Part shown: positions 34,407-42,759 of the stretch, piece after piece
How positions within the stretch are numbered: position 1 is the stretch's first letter
How the letters are laid out: every line of letters begins with the position of its first letter
Assembly: GCA_019119415.1 (NCBI GenBank)
Contig: DWXB01000006.1
Location: 1 to 47,071, forward strand
Direction of reading: 5' to 3'
DNA from: Candidatus Ligilactobacillus avistercoris
Lineage (GTDB): Bacteria; Bacillota; Bacilli; Lactobacillales; Lactobacillaceae
DNA length: 47,071 bases
The notes under the pieces: model-generated
The model's database searches: none
Seen by the model: only the letters and a program-made list of their open reading frames with translations
Told to the model about the DNA's origin: nothing
Made by a program: the position numbers and the translations under genes

Positions 34407-34802
34407 CTAATCCTTCAAGATTGCAGCGAGCACCCCGTTAATAAACCGCCGGGACTGATCGTCGCTAAACTCCTTCGCCAACTGAAGTGCTTCGTTTACG
34501 GCTACCTTATCCGGAACATCCGGACAGTACTTAATCTCATACGTCGCCAGCCGAAGAAGATTCAAGTCAACCTTATTTAACCGTTCCAGTGACCATCCCG
34601 CCGCAAGGTGCGGGATAATCGCCTGGTCAATTTCCGTTTGGTGCGCCAACACACCCGCAACAAGCCCGCTAAGAAACTCAGGAACGGTTGTGGTTCCTAA
34701 AATTCCTTCATACACATCAACCGGTTTCCCGTCCGGATTACTTGTCAGGGCGAACAACGTTTGAAACGCCACCGCACGCATCTTATGCCTACTTAACTCC
34801 AT
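34407..34802 (-). CDS. nusB: Transcription antitermination protein NusB
   Basis: A 131-aa helical protein that acts with NusE (S10) in rRNA antitermination. It has LSRHKMRAVAFQTLFAL at the start and KVAVNEALQLAKEFSDDQSRRFINGVL at the end, both family hallmarks. The start at MELSRHK has AGGAAGG upstream; a longer reading is unlikely. It overlaps the yqhY end by 14 bp. Confidence 0.96.
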   Translation of the reverse strand: MELSRHKMRAVAFQTLFALTSNPDGKPVDVYEGILGTTTVPEFLSGLVAGVLAHQTEIDQAIIPHLAAGWSLERLNKVDLNLLRLATYEIKYCPDVPDKVAVNEALQLAKEFSDDQSRRFINGVLAAILKD

Positions 34803-35232
34803 CGGTACCTTCCTCTTCGTCCGCAAATAAATTATCCGGGTCAACCGTTGCCGGCTGCTTTTCGGGCATAATTCCCTCAACGTGGACATCAACTTCCTGA
34901 ATTTCTAATCCAGTCATAAACAGGAGCTGTTGCTTTACCCGTTTCTGGATTTCAAGCGCGGTCTTAGGAATTGAAACGCCATAAGCCAGGGTGACGTACA
35001 CCGCAACCTGCAAGTGCCCGTCATCATCCTGACTCAACTTAACGCCCTTTCCCAGTGACGACCGTCCTAGTAACTCAGAAAAACTCGTGGCCAATGATCC
35101 GCTCATTGAAAAAACACCATCGACCTGACTGGCCGCAATTCCAATCATAATTTCAACAACTTCGGGCGCAATCTGGATTTGCCCGGTTTCGTCACCCGAA
35201 CCAGCTAAAACAATATTGCTTTCATCAGCCAT
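34789..35232 (-). CDS. Asp23/Gls24 family protein (YqhY)
   Basis: A 147-aa member of the alkaline-shock/Gls24 family: PEVVEIMIGIAASQVDGVFSM, LGRSSLGKGVKL, then a beta/alpha core and an acidic tail. In B. subtilis yqhY sits in the same place and is linked to control of acetyl-CoA carboxylase; that role here is inference. The start is at MADESNIV, preceded by GGGGGAAACG. Confidence 0.93.
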   Translation of the reverse strand: MADESNIVLAGSGDETGQIQIAPEVVEIMIGIAASQVDGVFSMSGSLATSFSELLGRSSLGKGVKLSQDDDGHLQVAVYVTLAYGVSIPKTALEIQKRVKQQLLFMTGLEIQEVDVHVEGIMPEKQPATVDPDNLFADEEEGTDGVK

Positions 35233-35250
35233 TACCGTTTCCCCCAATCG

Positions 35251-35808
35251 TTAGGCCCGTGAGATGTACGTCCCATCCTGCGTGTTAATTGTTAACACGT
35301 CGCCTTCGTTAATAAAGAACGGAACCTGAACAACCAATCCAGTCTCCATCGTTGCGGGCTTGGAACCACCGGAAGCGGTGTTTCCCTTAATCGTCGGTTC
35401 GGTTTCCTTAACCTCAAGGTCAACCGTGTTCGGCAGGTCAACCCCCAACGTTTCACTCCCGTACATCATGATGTTCACCAGCATGTTTTCCTTCATGAAC
35501 TTCAGCTCATCCTTGATCTTGTCACCAGGCAACTCGAGCTGTTCGTACGTTGTTGTATCCATGAAGACGTAGTTGTTCCCGTCAGCGTACAGGTACTGCA
35601 TCTGCTTGTTATCAATCTGCGCCTGCTCAACCTTTTCACCGGCCCGGAACGTCTTTTCCTGAACGGCACCGGTCCGCAGGTTCTTCAGCTTTGAACGCAC
35701 AAACGCTGATCCCTTTCCCGGCTTAACGTGCAGGAACTCAATGACCCGCCACAGTTCACCGTCAACTTCAATGGTTAATCCAGTCTTAAAATCGTTAACT
35801 GAAATCAT
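35251..35808 (-). CDS. efp: Elongation factor P
   Basis: A 185-aa three-domain factor that relieves ribosome stalling at polyproline. The modifiable lysine is K32 in [10 protein letters not shown]-terminal OB domains include [11 protein letters not shown] and the ending [13 protein letters not shown]. It has its own promoter and lies just upstream of yqhY-nusB. Confidence 0.97.
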   Translation of the reverse strand: MISVNDFKTGLTIEVDGELWRVIEFLHVKPGKGSAFVRSKLKNLRTGAVQEKTFRAGEKVEQAQIDNKQMQYLYADGNNYVFMDTTTYEQLELPGDKIKDELKFMKENMLVNIMMYGSETLGVDLPNTVDLEVKETEPTIKGNTASGGSKPATMETGLVVQVPFFINEGDVLTINTQDGTYISRA

Positions 35809-35861
35809 AATAATTCACTCCATTTAGGGCCACTTCAGCCCCATCATTTTAATCACACCTA

Positions 35862-35891
35862 ATCATAGCAGGACTACCCCATAAAATGCAA
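35862..35891 (-). promoter_or_regulatory. Promoter of efp-yqhY-nusB
   Basis: TTGCAT (35886-35891), 18 bp, TATGAT (35862-35867) with an extended -10 TGC, on the minus strand. Confidence 0.78.
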
Positions 35892-35925
35892 ATGGTGTCC
35901 CATCCACACAAGGGTTTATAAGCAT

Positions 35926-35958
35926 AAAAAGGGAGGTTCATCATACGAATGAACCCCC
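35926..35958 (-). terminator. Terminator after rpmA
   Basis: On the minus strand GGGGGTTCAT pairs with ATGAACCTCC across a short loop, followed by TTTTT. Confidence 0.88.
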
Positions 35959-35978
35959 CGATAAATGGTTAGCCGTAA

Positions 35979-36260
35979 TTATTCAGCAACCGGGCAAACG
36001 GAAACCTGCTTCTTGTCGCGGCCTTTCCGTTCGAACTTAACAACCCCTTCAATCTTAGCGTAAAGGGTGTTGTCACCACCCATGCCGACGTTCTTACCCG
36101 GGTAAATGTGCGTTCCCCGCTGCCGGTACAGGATTGAACCGCCTGAAACAAACTGGCCATCAGCCCGCTTAGCGCCAAGCCGCTTGGCGTTTGAATCACG
36201 CCCGTTAGCTGATGAACCGCCCCCCTTTTTGTGGGAGAAGAACTGTAAATCCATTAACAT
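35979..36260 (-). CDS. rpmA: 50S ribosomal protein L27
   Basis: A 93-aa L27 protein with the Firmicutes N-terminal extension MLMDLQFF followed by SHKKGGGSS. The extension is cut off after the FF by the Prp protease, exposing the N-terminus that reaches the peptidyl-transferase centre. The body ([17 protein letters not shown]) is typical. GGAGGTG lies eight bases before the first ATG. It forms rplU-prp-rpmA. Confidence 0.97.
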   Translation of the reverse strand: MLMDLQFFSHKKGGGSSANGRDSNAKRLGAKRADGQFVSGGSILYRQRGTHIYPGKNVGMGGDNTLYAKIEGVVKFERKGRDKKQVSVCPVAE

Positions 36261-36277
36261 CTGCGTGCACCTCCTCG

Positions 36278-36598
36278 TTAACTTTGCATTATCTGTATAT
36301 GATTACGATAACTCTGCGCAACATCCCGAATGCCCTGATCAAAAACAGCCATAATCGTCGCCGCTTTTTCCGGTAACGGTCCGTTAACGGTAACTTTCAT
36401 CAGTCCACCATTATCCGTATCCGCCGTTACCTGCGGGTGAACCCCCGCAATCCGTTCAAGGCAATTAACCGTATTAATTGCTAACACCGACGCCGCAGAA
36501 CAGACAATGTCCTGTCCGTACGGCCCCGCATCAGCATGGCCGGTCATCTGGAATGCCACTAACTGATCATCATCATACGTTAACCTGACTTCAATCAT
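36278..36598 (-). CDS. prp: Ribosomal-processing cysteine protease Prp
   Basis: A 106-aa protease that removes the N-terminal extension of L27. The catalytic pair is visible as H21 ([13 protein letters not shown]) and C33 (IVCSAAS). The length is normal. No clear ribosome site precedes the ATG, so translation is probably coupled to rplU, whose stop is 11 bp upstream. Confidence 0.95.
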   Translation of the reverse strand: MIEVRLTYDDDQLVAFQMTGHADAGPYGQDIVCSAASVLAINTVNCLERIAGVHPQVTADTDNGGLMKVTVNGPLPEKAATIMAVFDQGIRDVAQSYRNHIQIMQS

Positions 36599-36609
36599 CG
36601 TTAACGTTA

Positions 36610-36918
36610 CTATGCCTTGATGCTGTCAATGACAACCTTTGTGTATGGCTGCCGGTGACCCTGCTTGGTGTGCTGGTGCTTCTTTGGCTTGTACTTAAAC
36701 GTAACAACCTTCTTTGCCCGGCCCTGCTTTTCAACAGTTCCCGTAACACTTGCACCATCAACAAGCGGTGAACCAATCTGCGGCTTGTCCCCCCCAACGA
36801 AGATTACTTCGTCAAAGGTTACCTTGTCGCCGGCCTTAGCGTCCAGCTTTTCAACGTAGATCGTTTGACCTTCTTCAACCTTCAGCTGCTTACCACCAGT
36901 CTTGATAATCGCGTACAT
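36610..36918 (-). CDS. rplU: 50S ribosomal protein L21
   Basis: A 102-aa protein with [17 protein letters not shown] at the start and [18 protein letters not shown] near the end, both L21 hallmarks. The start at MYAIIK has GGGAGGTG upstream. It is the first gene of rplU-prp-rpmA and has an L21-type leader. Confidence 0.97.
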   Translation of the reverse strand: MYAIIKTGGKQLKVEEGQTIYVEKLDAKAGDKVTFDEVIFVGGDKPQIGSPLVDGASVTGTVEKQGRAKKVVTFKYKPKKHQHTKQGHRQPYTKVVIDSIKA

Positions 36919-37026
36919 TCTGTGCACCTCCCTTAGTTGACTTAGACTCGCCGTAATGTGGTGGGCAGTTGCCACTTAAAATACCTAAAACGTGCGGTTG
37001 CAGTTGTGACATGCACAAATACAACG
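36919..37026 (-). promoter_or_regulatory. L21 leader (ribosomal protein leader RNA)
   Basis: The minus-strand sequence before rplU contains the block CCACATTACGGCGAGTCTAA followed by GTCAACTAAGGGAGGTGC, which matches what I know of the Firmicutes L21 leader, with a GTGGCAACTGCCCAC-type hairpin before it. It is expected to mediate feedback control of rplU-prp-rpmA. Confidence 0.75.
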
Positions 37027-37031
37027 AGTAC

Positions 37032-37060
37032 ATGTTATCAAATAATCATTTGTCCGTCAA
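37032..37060 (-). promoter_or_regulatory. Promoter of rplU-prp-rpmA
   Basis: TTGACG (37055-37060), 17 bp, TAACAT (37032-37037) on the minus strand, directly after the pepV stop. Confidence 0.78.
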
Positions 37061-37063
37061 TTT

Positions 37064-38461
37064 TTACTTGATTAGTTCGTAAATTGATTCTGCGTAAATG
37101 GCCGCTGCCTTCATAATGTCCTCAACCGGCATATACTCGTCCACCTGATGCATCATGTTTGGGCAATCCGGGAAAAGCGCGCCAAAGGCTACACCTCGCT
37201 TCATCAACCGGCCATACGTCCCCCCACCGACAACTTCAGCAGGCGCATTTGTTCCCGTCTGCCGGTGGTACACGTCAAGAAGCGTTGTCACTAACGGATC
37301 ATCCGGTGCAACGTAGTGTGGTTCCATTGCTTCGCCAACACTAATCGCAACGTTCCACTGAGAAGTTACGCGGTCAATCGCTGCCCGAATAGTTGCCGGA
37401 TCAATTCCCTGCGGATACCGAAAGTTAAGCGTAATTGCACCAGCTTGGTCAGCCGTAAAGTTTAACAATCCCGCATTCATGGTAAGGTCGCCCATTACCG
37501 GATCAGTATATGCAGCGGCAAACTTTTCTAGCCGGGAAGCCCCGTGCAGGTAATCCGCAATAAACGTAATGAAGTGGGCGGCATCGCCCCCAAAATCATA
37601 ATCCTTCAGGAAGGCTGCCAGGTATGTCCCAGCATTGATTCCTTCCCGGGGCTCCATTCCGTGGGCAGCTTTTCCGGTTACCGCCAGCGTCAGGCTATCC
37701 GTCGTCCGCGTTGCCTCGCCACTTACTGGAGCCGTTTTAACAAACTGGTTAAACGCTTGTTCAATCTCTTCCAGGTGGGCCCCACTGAGCGTCGCCTCGG
37801 CATTACCAGGGACCATGTTCTCCCGTAGTCCGGCAGTAAACCGCTGCAGCGTTACACTGCCACCATTTGTCCCACCAAACTTCAGTTCTAAACTAACATT
37901 CCCCTTCTCCCCGTTAATCAACGGAAACTCTGCGTCCGGCGAGAAGCCAAAGTCCGGGGCGGGCATATGGGCAAAGTAGTACTTCATCCCCCGCCAACTG
38001 CTTTCTTCATCCGTGCCGAGAATGAATCGAACCCGTTTCGTGACCGGTAATTCTGATTCCTTAACCAGTTTTAGTCCGTAATAAGCCGCCATACTCGGTC
38101 CCTTGTCATCCATCGCACCCCGAGCATAGATCTTTCCGTCCTTAATGACCGGATCAAACGGGGCGTGGCTCCACCCCTCACCGGCAGGCATCACGTCGAC
38201 GTGCCCTAGAATTCCCAGGGTTTCGTCGCCGGTTCCAAATTCAATGTGTCCGGCCATTCCATCAACGTTTTGCGTTTTAAACCCGTCCCGGTCACCAAAC
38301 GCCAAGAACTGATTGAGCGCCTGCTGGGGACCAGGGCCAAGCGGTGCTTCTGGGGTCGCCTGACTTTCGTCCCGGACACTCTTAATCCGTAACATTGTCT
38401 TGAGGTCTGCTAATAATTCATCGCGGTGTTCTGTAACCGCCTGTTGCCAATCATAACTCAT
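37064..38461 (-). CDS. pepV: Dipeptidase PepV
   Basis: A 465-aa di-zinc M20 aminopeptidase that hydrolyses dipeptides inside the cell. Metal and catalytic residues: H87 and D89 (LGHVDVMPAGEGW), D118-D119 (ARGAMDDKG), E152-E153 (GTDEESSWRG), and a C-terminal histidine (MMHQVDEYMP). The length matches lactobacillus PepV. AGGGAG precedes the ATG. Confidence 0.96.
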   Translation of the reverse strand: MSYDWQQAVTEHRDELLADLKTMLRIKSVRDESQATPEAPLGPGPQQALNQFLAFGDRDGFKTQNVDGMAGHIEFGTGDETLGILGHVDVMPAGEGWSHAPFDPVIKDGKIYARGAMDDKGPSMAAYYGLKLVKESELPVTKRVRFILGTDEESSWRGMKYYFAHMPAPDFGFSPDAEFPLINGEKGNVSLELKFGGTNGGSVTLQRFTAGLRENMVPGNAEATLSGAHLEEIEQAFNQFVKTAPVSGEATRTTDSLTLAVTGKAAHGMEPREGINAGTYLAAFLKDYDFGGDAAHFITFIADYLHGASRLEKFAAAYTDPVMGDLTMNAGLLNFTADQAGAITLNFRYPQGIDPATIRAAIDRVTSQWNVAISVGEAMEPHYVAPDDPLVTTLLDVYHRQTGTNAPAEVVGGGTYGRLMKRGVAFGALFPDCPNMMHQVDEYMPVEDIMKAAAIYAESIYELIK

Positions 38462-38493
38462 TGCGGATTACTCCCTTCGTGAATAGTGCCTTC

Positions 38494-38529
38494 ATTTTAC
38501 CATAATGTTCTCCGTCCCTGTGGTATGCT
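38494..38529. promoter_or_regulatory. Closely spaced divergent promoters of pepV and nnrD
   Basis: Minus strand: extended -10 TGG-TAAAAT (38494-38499) for pepV. Plus strand: extended -10 TGG-TATGCT (38524-38529) for nnrD. The -10 elements are only 24 bp apart, so the two polymerases should compete. No good -35 boxes. Confidence 0.5.
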
Positions 38530-38549
38530 GATTTTAAGGAGGGATTGCA

Positions 38550-39377
38550 ATGCATCAGATTACAGCAGACGTTTTATCACGGGTAATTATTCCCCGGCCC
38601 AGCCAGAGTCACAAGGGCACCTTTGGCCGGGTTCTTTTAATCGGTGGTAGCCCGACCATGGGTGGTGCTGTTTTAATGGCAACCCGGGCCGCAGTAAATG
38701 CGGGGGCCGGACTCGTTGTGTGCGCCACTGCACCTACTAACCAAACCGCACTCCACGTTGCCGTTCCCGAAGCACTATTTACCTCCCTTTCGGATCATAC
38801 TAGTGTCCTTGCGCAGGCTAAAAAGGCGACCGTCGTTGCAATCGGTCCTGGCCTCGCACCAACGCCAGCAAACCAAGCACTCCTTAAAACACTTCTCCCG
38901 GCAGTAACCGTTCCACTTATTATCGACGCAGGAGCGCTAACCATGCTGGCGGCACATCCCGCCCTTCTCACAACGACAAACGCCCCTGTCATTATGACCC
39001 CTCATCAGATGGAGTGGCAACGTCTGAGTAAAATCCCAATTAGTAACCAGACTACGGCGCAAAACCAGCGGGCGCATTCCCGTTTGGGAGGAGCTCTCGT
39101 CCTTAAAGGTGCTCCCACCGTAATTTACCATGCCGACAACACAATTGGGCAGCTCACCACGGGGACGCCCGCAATGGCAACCGGGGGAATGGGAGATACC
39201 CTCACCGGCATTCTCGCAGCGTTTTGCGCGCAGTTTAATGTCCCCCTGAAAGAACGGGTTGAAGCAGCGGTTTACCTTCATAGTGCCCTTGCCACGGAGT
39301 TGGCCGCAACCCACTACGTTGTTACCCCAACGCTCCTGAGCGCCCACCTCAGCTCGTTCATGCGCCGGTTCGGATAA
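38550..39377 (+). CDS. nnrD: ADP-dependent NAD(P)H-hydrate dehydratase
   Basis: A 275-aa ribokinase-fold enzyme that repairs hydrated NAD(P)H. It has HKGTFGRVLLIGGSPTMGGA near the start, VVAIGPGL, VIMTPHQMEW and the nucleotide-binding TGGMGDTLTGI. Only the dehydratase domain is present; the epimerase must be encoded elsewhere. AAGGAGGG precedes the ATG. Confidence 0.94.
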   Translation: MHQITADVLSRVIIPRPSQSHKGTFGRVLLIGGSPTMGGAVLMATRAAVNAGAGLVVCATAPTNQTALHVAVPEALFTSLSDHTSVLAQAKKATVVAIGPGLAPTPANQALLKTLLPAVTVPLIIDAGALTMLAAHPALLTTTNAPVIMTPHQMEWQRLSKIPISNQTTAQNQRAHSRLGGALVLKGAPTVIYHADNTIGQLTTGTPAMATGGMGDTLTGILAAFCAQFNVPLKERVEAAVYLHSALATELAATHYVVTPTLLSAHLSSFMRRFG

Positions 39378-39385
39378 ACCACCTA

Positions 39386-39429
39386 AAAAAGAACGAAGCT
39401 GCACTTTTCACCACAGTTTCGTTCTTTTT
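39386..39429. terminator. Bidirectional terminator between nnrD and the flippase gene
   Basis: AAAAAGAACGAA (39386-39397) pairs with TTCGTTCTTTTT (39418-39429), with further CTG/CAG pairing inside. Confidence 0.88.
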
Positions 39430-39458
39430 AACTAACTATCAAAATTTGTTCCAGCTGA

Positions 39459-41138
39459 TTACCGAATATGGAATACCTGCCGTAATCCAGCCACCCGGCT
39501 TCCTAACACATCATCCGCAACGCGTGACCGCAAGCACAGGTAACCGTATAACGCCGCACCGATAATTCCGCCAATCACAATCGTAATTACGGACTGGAAA
39601 CGACTAAAGATATTGAGAACATGTCCGCTTAACCATACAAAGGTGGTTACAACGGCGAACATGATTAGTCCAAAACTAACAAGCCGGTTAAACGTTTGCT
39701 GCAAGTGATCCGTTTGAAGATTATACCGGTAATACATGTAACGGAAAATCAGAATATCAGTTACCATCATCCCAATTCCCGTTGCCAAAAGCGGGCCGTA
39801 CGCATGTAACACGGCCGTTAACGGGAACTGGATTATAATTTTAGTCCCTAATCCCATCAGTGTGTACTTAATCGCCCGTTTATTTTCATAAATCCCCTGT
39901 AAAACCGCACTTAACAGGTAAAATAGTCCAATAAAGACGGCCATATAAGCAGCAACACACAATACGAAGAATCCCTGAAGGTCATACCCGTAAAAAAGTG
40001 TGTATAACGGTCGACTAACCGCCGCCATTCCCAATGCAGCCGGAACCATTACGATCAAGAACAGTTCAATGGCATCGGTAATTTGCCGCCGAACACCCTC
40101 ATAATCCTTCTTCGTAAACATTTCCGAAAGAACCGGAATTGACGTATCACCCATCGCAACCGCTAGTGAAATCACGATCATCATCAATTTATTCGCGTTT
40201 CCCGCAAAGAGCGCATATAAATTGTTAACCGCATGAACCGATAAGTTAGTTGTCATTCGCATAATCGGCTGAAAAGAGATTAAATCAAACAAATTGTATC
40301 CGTTAAACGCTGCGCCAATAATAATGAACGGAATGGACTGAATCAACACGTCCTTAATAATCCGCCGGTCCGAAACAACTAGCTCATTATTGCTCTGAGC
40401 GACCAACAGATCGTGTTGACGCCGGTTACGCATTAAAAACCATCCCAGAACCAGTAATCCCGCACTCGCTCCAATGAACGCCGCAAAGGTGGACTGCACG
40501 ATTGCCGTTTGGTAGTGCCCCTGCCACACCCGCATAATGAGGAAGGTGGCAAGAAGCATGTATAAAACCCGCACCAGCTGTTCAGCCAACTGCGAAATTG
40601 CGGATGGTGCCATGTCCTGATATCCCTGGAAATATCCCCGGGTAAGGCTTAGTGCTGGAATAACAATTAACGCAATTGCCAATGACCTGTAAACCGGAAT
40701 TACCGCCTTCGAACCCTGTGTAATGTACGGCGCGGCAAACCACATAATAGCTGCACAGACAACGCCTAACCCCGTTAGCAGTGCTAAACATTTCCGAAAA
40801 AGGCGCCGTCCGACACCATATTCATTCTGTGAATTATAGTGAGATACCTGTTTAGAAACAGCCCCGGGTATTCCAGCCGTTGAAATCATTAGAAACGTAC
40901 TGTACAGCGTATACCCCTTTGTGTACAGGGCGTTGGCCTGAAGGCGGCTTGGCCCTAACCATGCGTACCACGGAATTACGTAAATCGCTCCCAGAATTCG
41001 GGAAAAAATACTCCCAATCGTTAGCCACGAAGACCCCCGAAGCATTTTCTCCTTCGCAGAAACATCCTGCTGCTTCGCCGCCGCAATCGTCGCGGCCGTT
41101 GCTTCATCGTTTGTGTGTGTATGTGTTTCGTTATCCAC
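39459..41138 (-). CDS. MurJ/YtgP-like lipid II flippase (MOP superfamily)
   Basis: A 559-aa membrane protein with about 14 membrane segments and the polysaccharide-export signature GSSWLTIGSIFSRILGAIYV near the start. Relatives such as YtgP/MurJ flip lipid II across the membrane for peptidoglycan synthesis. The N-terminal 40 residues are polar and threonine/alanine-rich. The GTG start is chosen because GAGAGGG lies nine bases upstream; a longer reading would add cysteine- and arginine-rich residues unlike the family. It could instead serve another polysaccharide. Confidence 0.88.
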   Translation of the reverse strand: MDNETHTHTNDEATAATIAAAKQQDVSAKEKMLRGSSWLTIGSIFSRILGAIYVIPWYAWLGPSRLQANALYTKGYTLYSTFLMISTAGIPGAVSKQVSHYNSQNEYGVGRRLFRKCLALLTGLGVVCAAIMWFAAPYITQGSKAVIPVYRSLAIALIVIPALSLTRGYFQGYQDMAPSAISQLAEQLVRVLYMLLATFLIMRVWQGHYQTAIVQSTFAAFIGASAGLLVLGWFLMRNRRQHDLLVAQSNNELVVSDRRIIKDVLIQSIPFIIIGAAFNGYNLFDLISFQPIMRMTTNLSVHAVNNLYALFAGNANKLMMIVISLAVAMGDTSIPVLSEMFTKKDYEGVRRQITDAIELFLIVMVPAALGMAAVSRPLYTLFYGYDLQGFFVLCVAAYMAVFIGLFYLLSAVLQGIYENKRAIKYTLMGLGTKIIIQFPLTAVLHAYGPLLATGIGMMVTDILIFRYMYYRYNLQTDHLQQTFNRLVSFGLIMFAVVTTFVWLSGHVLNIFSRFQSVITIVIGGIIGAALYGYLCLRSRVADDVLGSRVAGLRQVFHIR

Positions 41139-41240
41139 GCTGTGCGTCCCTCTCCGTTTAGTTTTTCCTATCCATGTTTCAGCACTTAAAGCGCCGCATA
41201 AACACCTTACCACAAACCACAACCGGGAGGAAATTTCAAT

Positions 41241-42617
41241 CTATGATAAACGGTGACGGGACCACTTAAGTAAGCTGTACCCCCCTAAAAGGGCAGCTAC
41301 CCAAATAATGGCAAACACTAACGCTAACAGGGTCGATGGTTGCATTATCAACAGTCCTAAAACACCAACGAAAAAGATTACTGTCAAAATTGTCGTCCAC
41401 GGATACCCCGGCATCTTAAACGCTGTTGCCGCGTGCTGCTGCCTAAACTTTGCGTGGCACCACAGAAGCGCCAACCACACAAAAACAAAGCTGACGGTCG
41501 CAACACTCGAAATAATAGTAAAAATCTTTGCTGGAAGAACGTAGTTCAAGAAAACGATGATTAGTAGAATCGCGGAAGAAAACACAAGGGCACTCACCGG
41601 AACACTCCGGTTATTTGTTCGGTGCATCCGCTGCGGGGCAAAATGACTCTGGGCAAGCACAAACAGGGTTCGGCTGGTACTAAAAAGCGTACTATTACAT
41701 GCCGATAACGCTGCGGTCAATACCACAAAGTTAATGATCCCTGCCGCTGCCTTCACCCCTAACGCACTAAACACCTGCACAAACGGGCTGGCAGTGGTGG
41801 TAACCCTGTCCCACGGGTAAATACACATCAGCACAAACATTGAACCCACGTAGAAGAGCGCAATCCGCAACAGAAGCGTATTGATTGCCTTAGGGATATC
41901 ATGCTGGGGATGGGCCGTTTCCCCCGAAGTTAGCCCCACCATTTCAATTCCGGTAAAGGCGAAGATCACCATCGGTAACGCAACAAGAATCCCCCGAATC
42001 CCCCGCGGAGCAAAGCCACCGTAGTTCACTAGATTCCGCATCGTTACTACCTGCCCCCCTACATGGGCATGCAAAACAAGGAGCACCACCCCAGTCACAA
42101 TCAGGGCAAGGATGGCAAAAACCTTAATACTGGAAAACCACGACTCGAGCTCTCCAAACAACCCAACGCTTAAAAGGTTAAACGCCAATAAAACCGCAAC
42201 GATTACCAACGCCGTGACCCACTGTGGAATCCACGGGAACCAATATTTAATGTAGATTCCACTCGCCGTCAAATCAGCCATCGCCAGACTTTCCCAGCAT
42301 AACCAATAGGTCCACCCGATGACAAATTCCCACCGTTCGCCTAAGTACTCACGAATAAACTCGATAAACGATGATTTTCCGGTATCAGACAATACCAACT
42401 CACCAACTGCCCGCATCATAAAAAAACAGATTAACCCAGCAAGCGCATATAATCCCAATAAGGCGGGCCCGGCAGCATGAATTGCTGTTCCAGAGCCCAG
42501 AAACAACCCGGTCCCAATCGCCCCGCCAATCGCAATCATCTGAACGTGCCGGGAAGACAGTTGACGGGCTAACTTATTTTCACTCATTCTCCTTCGCTCC
42601 GCTTCGTTGTTGTTCAC
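41241..42617 (-). CDS. APC-superfamily amino-acid permease (CycA-like)
   Basis: A 458-aa transporter with about 12 membrane segments. The N-terminus (LSSRHVQMIAIGGAIGTGLF) and FIGWTYWLCW-like region resemble CycA/AapA D-serine/D-alanine/glycine permeases, though the substrate is unproven. Two starts are possible: GTG here with AGGAAAG upstream, or an ATG 30 bp downstream with GGAG nine bases before it. It is a paralogue of the permease at 3.3 kb (both contain SPFVQ and AAGIINFVVLTAALS). Confidence 0.9.
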   Translation of the reverse strand: MNNNEAERRRMSENKLARQLSSRHVQMIAIGGAIGTGLFLGSGTAIHAAGPALLGLYALAGLICFFMMRAVGELVLSDTGKSSFIEFIREYLGERWEFVIGWTYWLCWESLAMADLTASGIYIKYWFPWIPQWVTALVIVAVLLAFNLLSVGLFGELESWFSSIKVFAILALIVTGVVLLVLHAHVGGQVVTMRNLVNYGGFAPRGIRGILVALPMVIFAFTGIEMVGLTSGETAHPQHDIPKAINTLLLRIALFYVGSMFVLMCIYPWDRVTTTASPFVQVFSALGVKAAAGIINFVVLTAALSACNSTLFSTSRTLFVLAQSHFAPQRMHRTNNRSVPVSALVFSSAILLIIVFLNYVLPAKIFTIISSVATVSFVFVWLALLWCHAKFRQQHAATAFKMPGYPWTTILTVIFFVGVLGLLIMQPSTLLALVFAIIWVAALLGGYSLLKWSRHRLS

Positions 42618-42702
42618 TAATTCTTTCCTATCAAGAAAATTGTGGTTTTAATTATACCGCAACCTCCCGTTAAAGCGAACTGGGTTGGGCAAATAGTCAC
42701 AA

Positions 42703-42747
42703 AAACGTTCGGTTGTAAGTGAATTGCTCACCATTAACCGAACGTTT
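42703..42747 (-). terminator. Terminator after leuS
   Basis: A perfect 12-bp stem (AAACGTTCGGTT with AACCGAACGTTT) followed on the minus strand by TTG after the T run. Confidence 0.88.
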
Positions 42748-42759
42748 GATTACTGTATC

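Noticed and set aside
41108-41130. Short GT/AC dinucleotide run near the start of the flippase gene, possible phase variation
   Set aside because: The run has only about four repeats with an interruption, too short to slip often, and it encodes an ordinary THTHT stretch.
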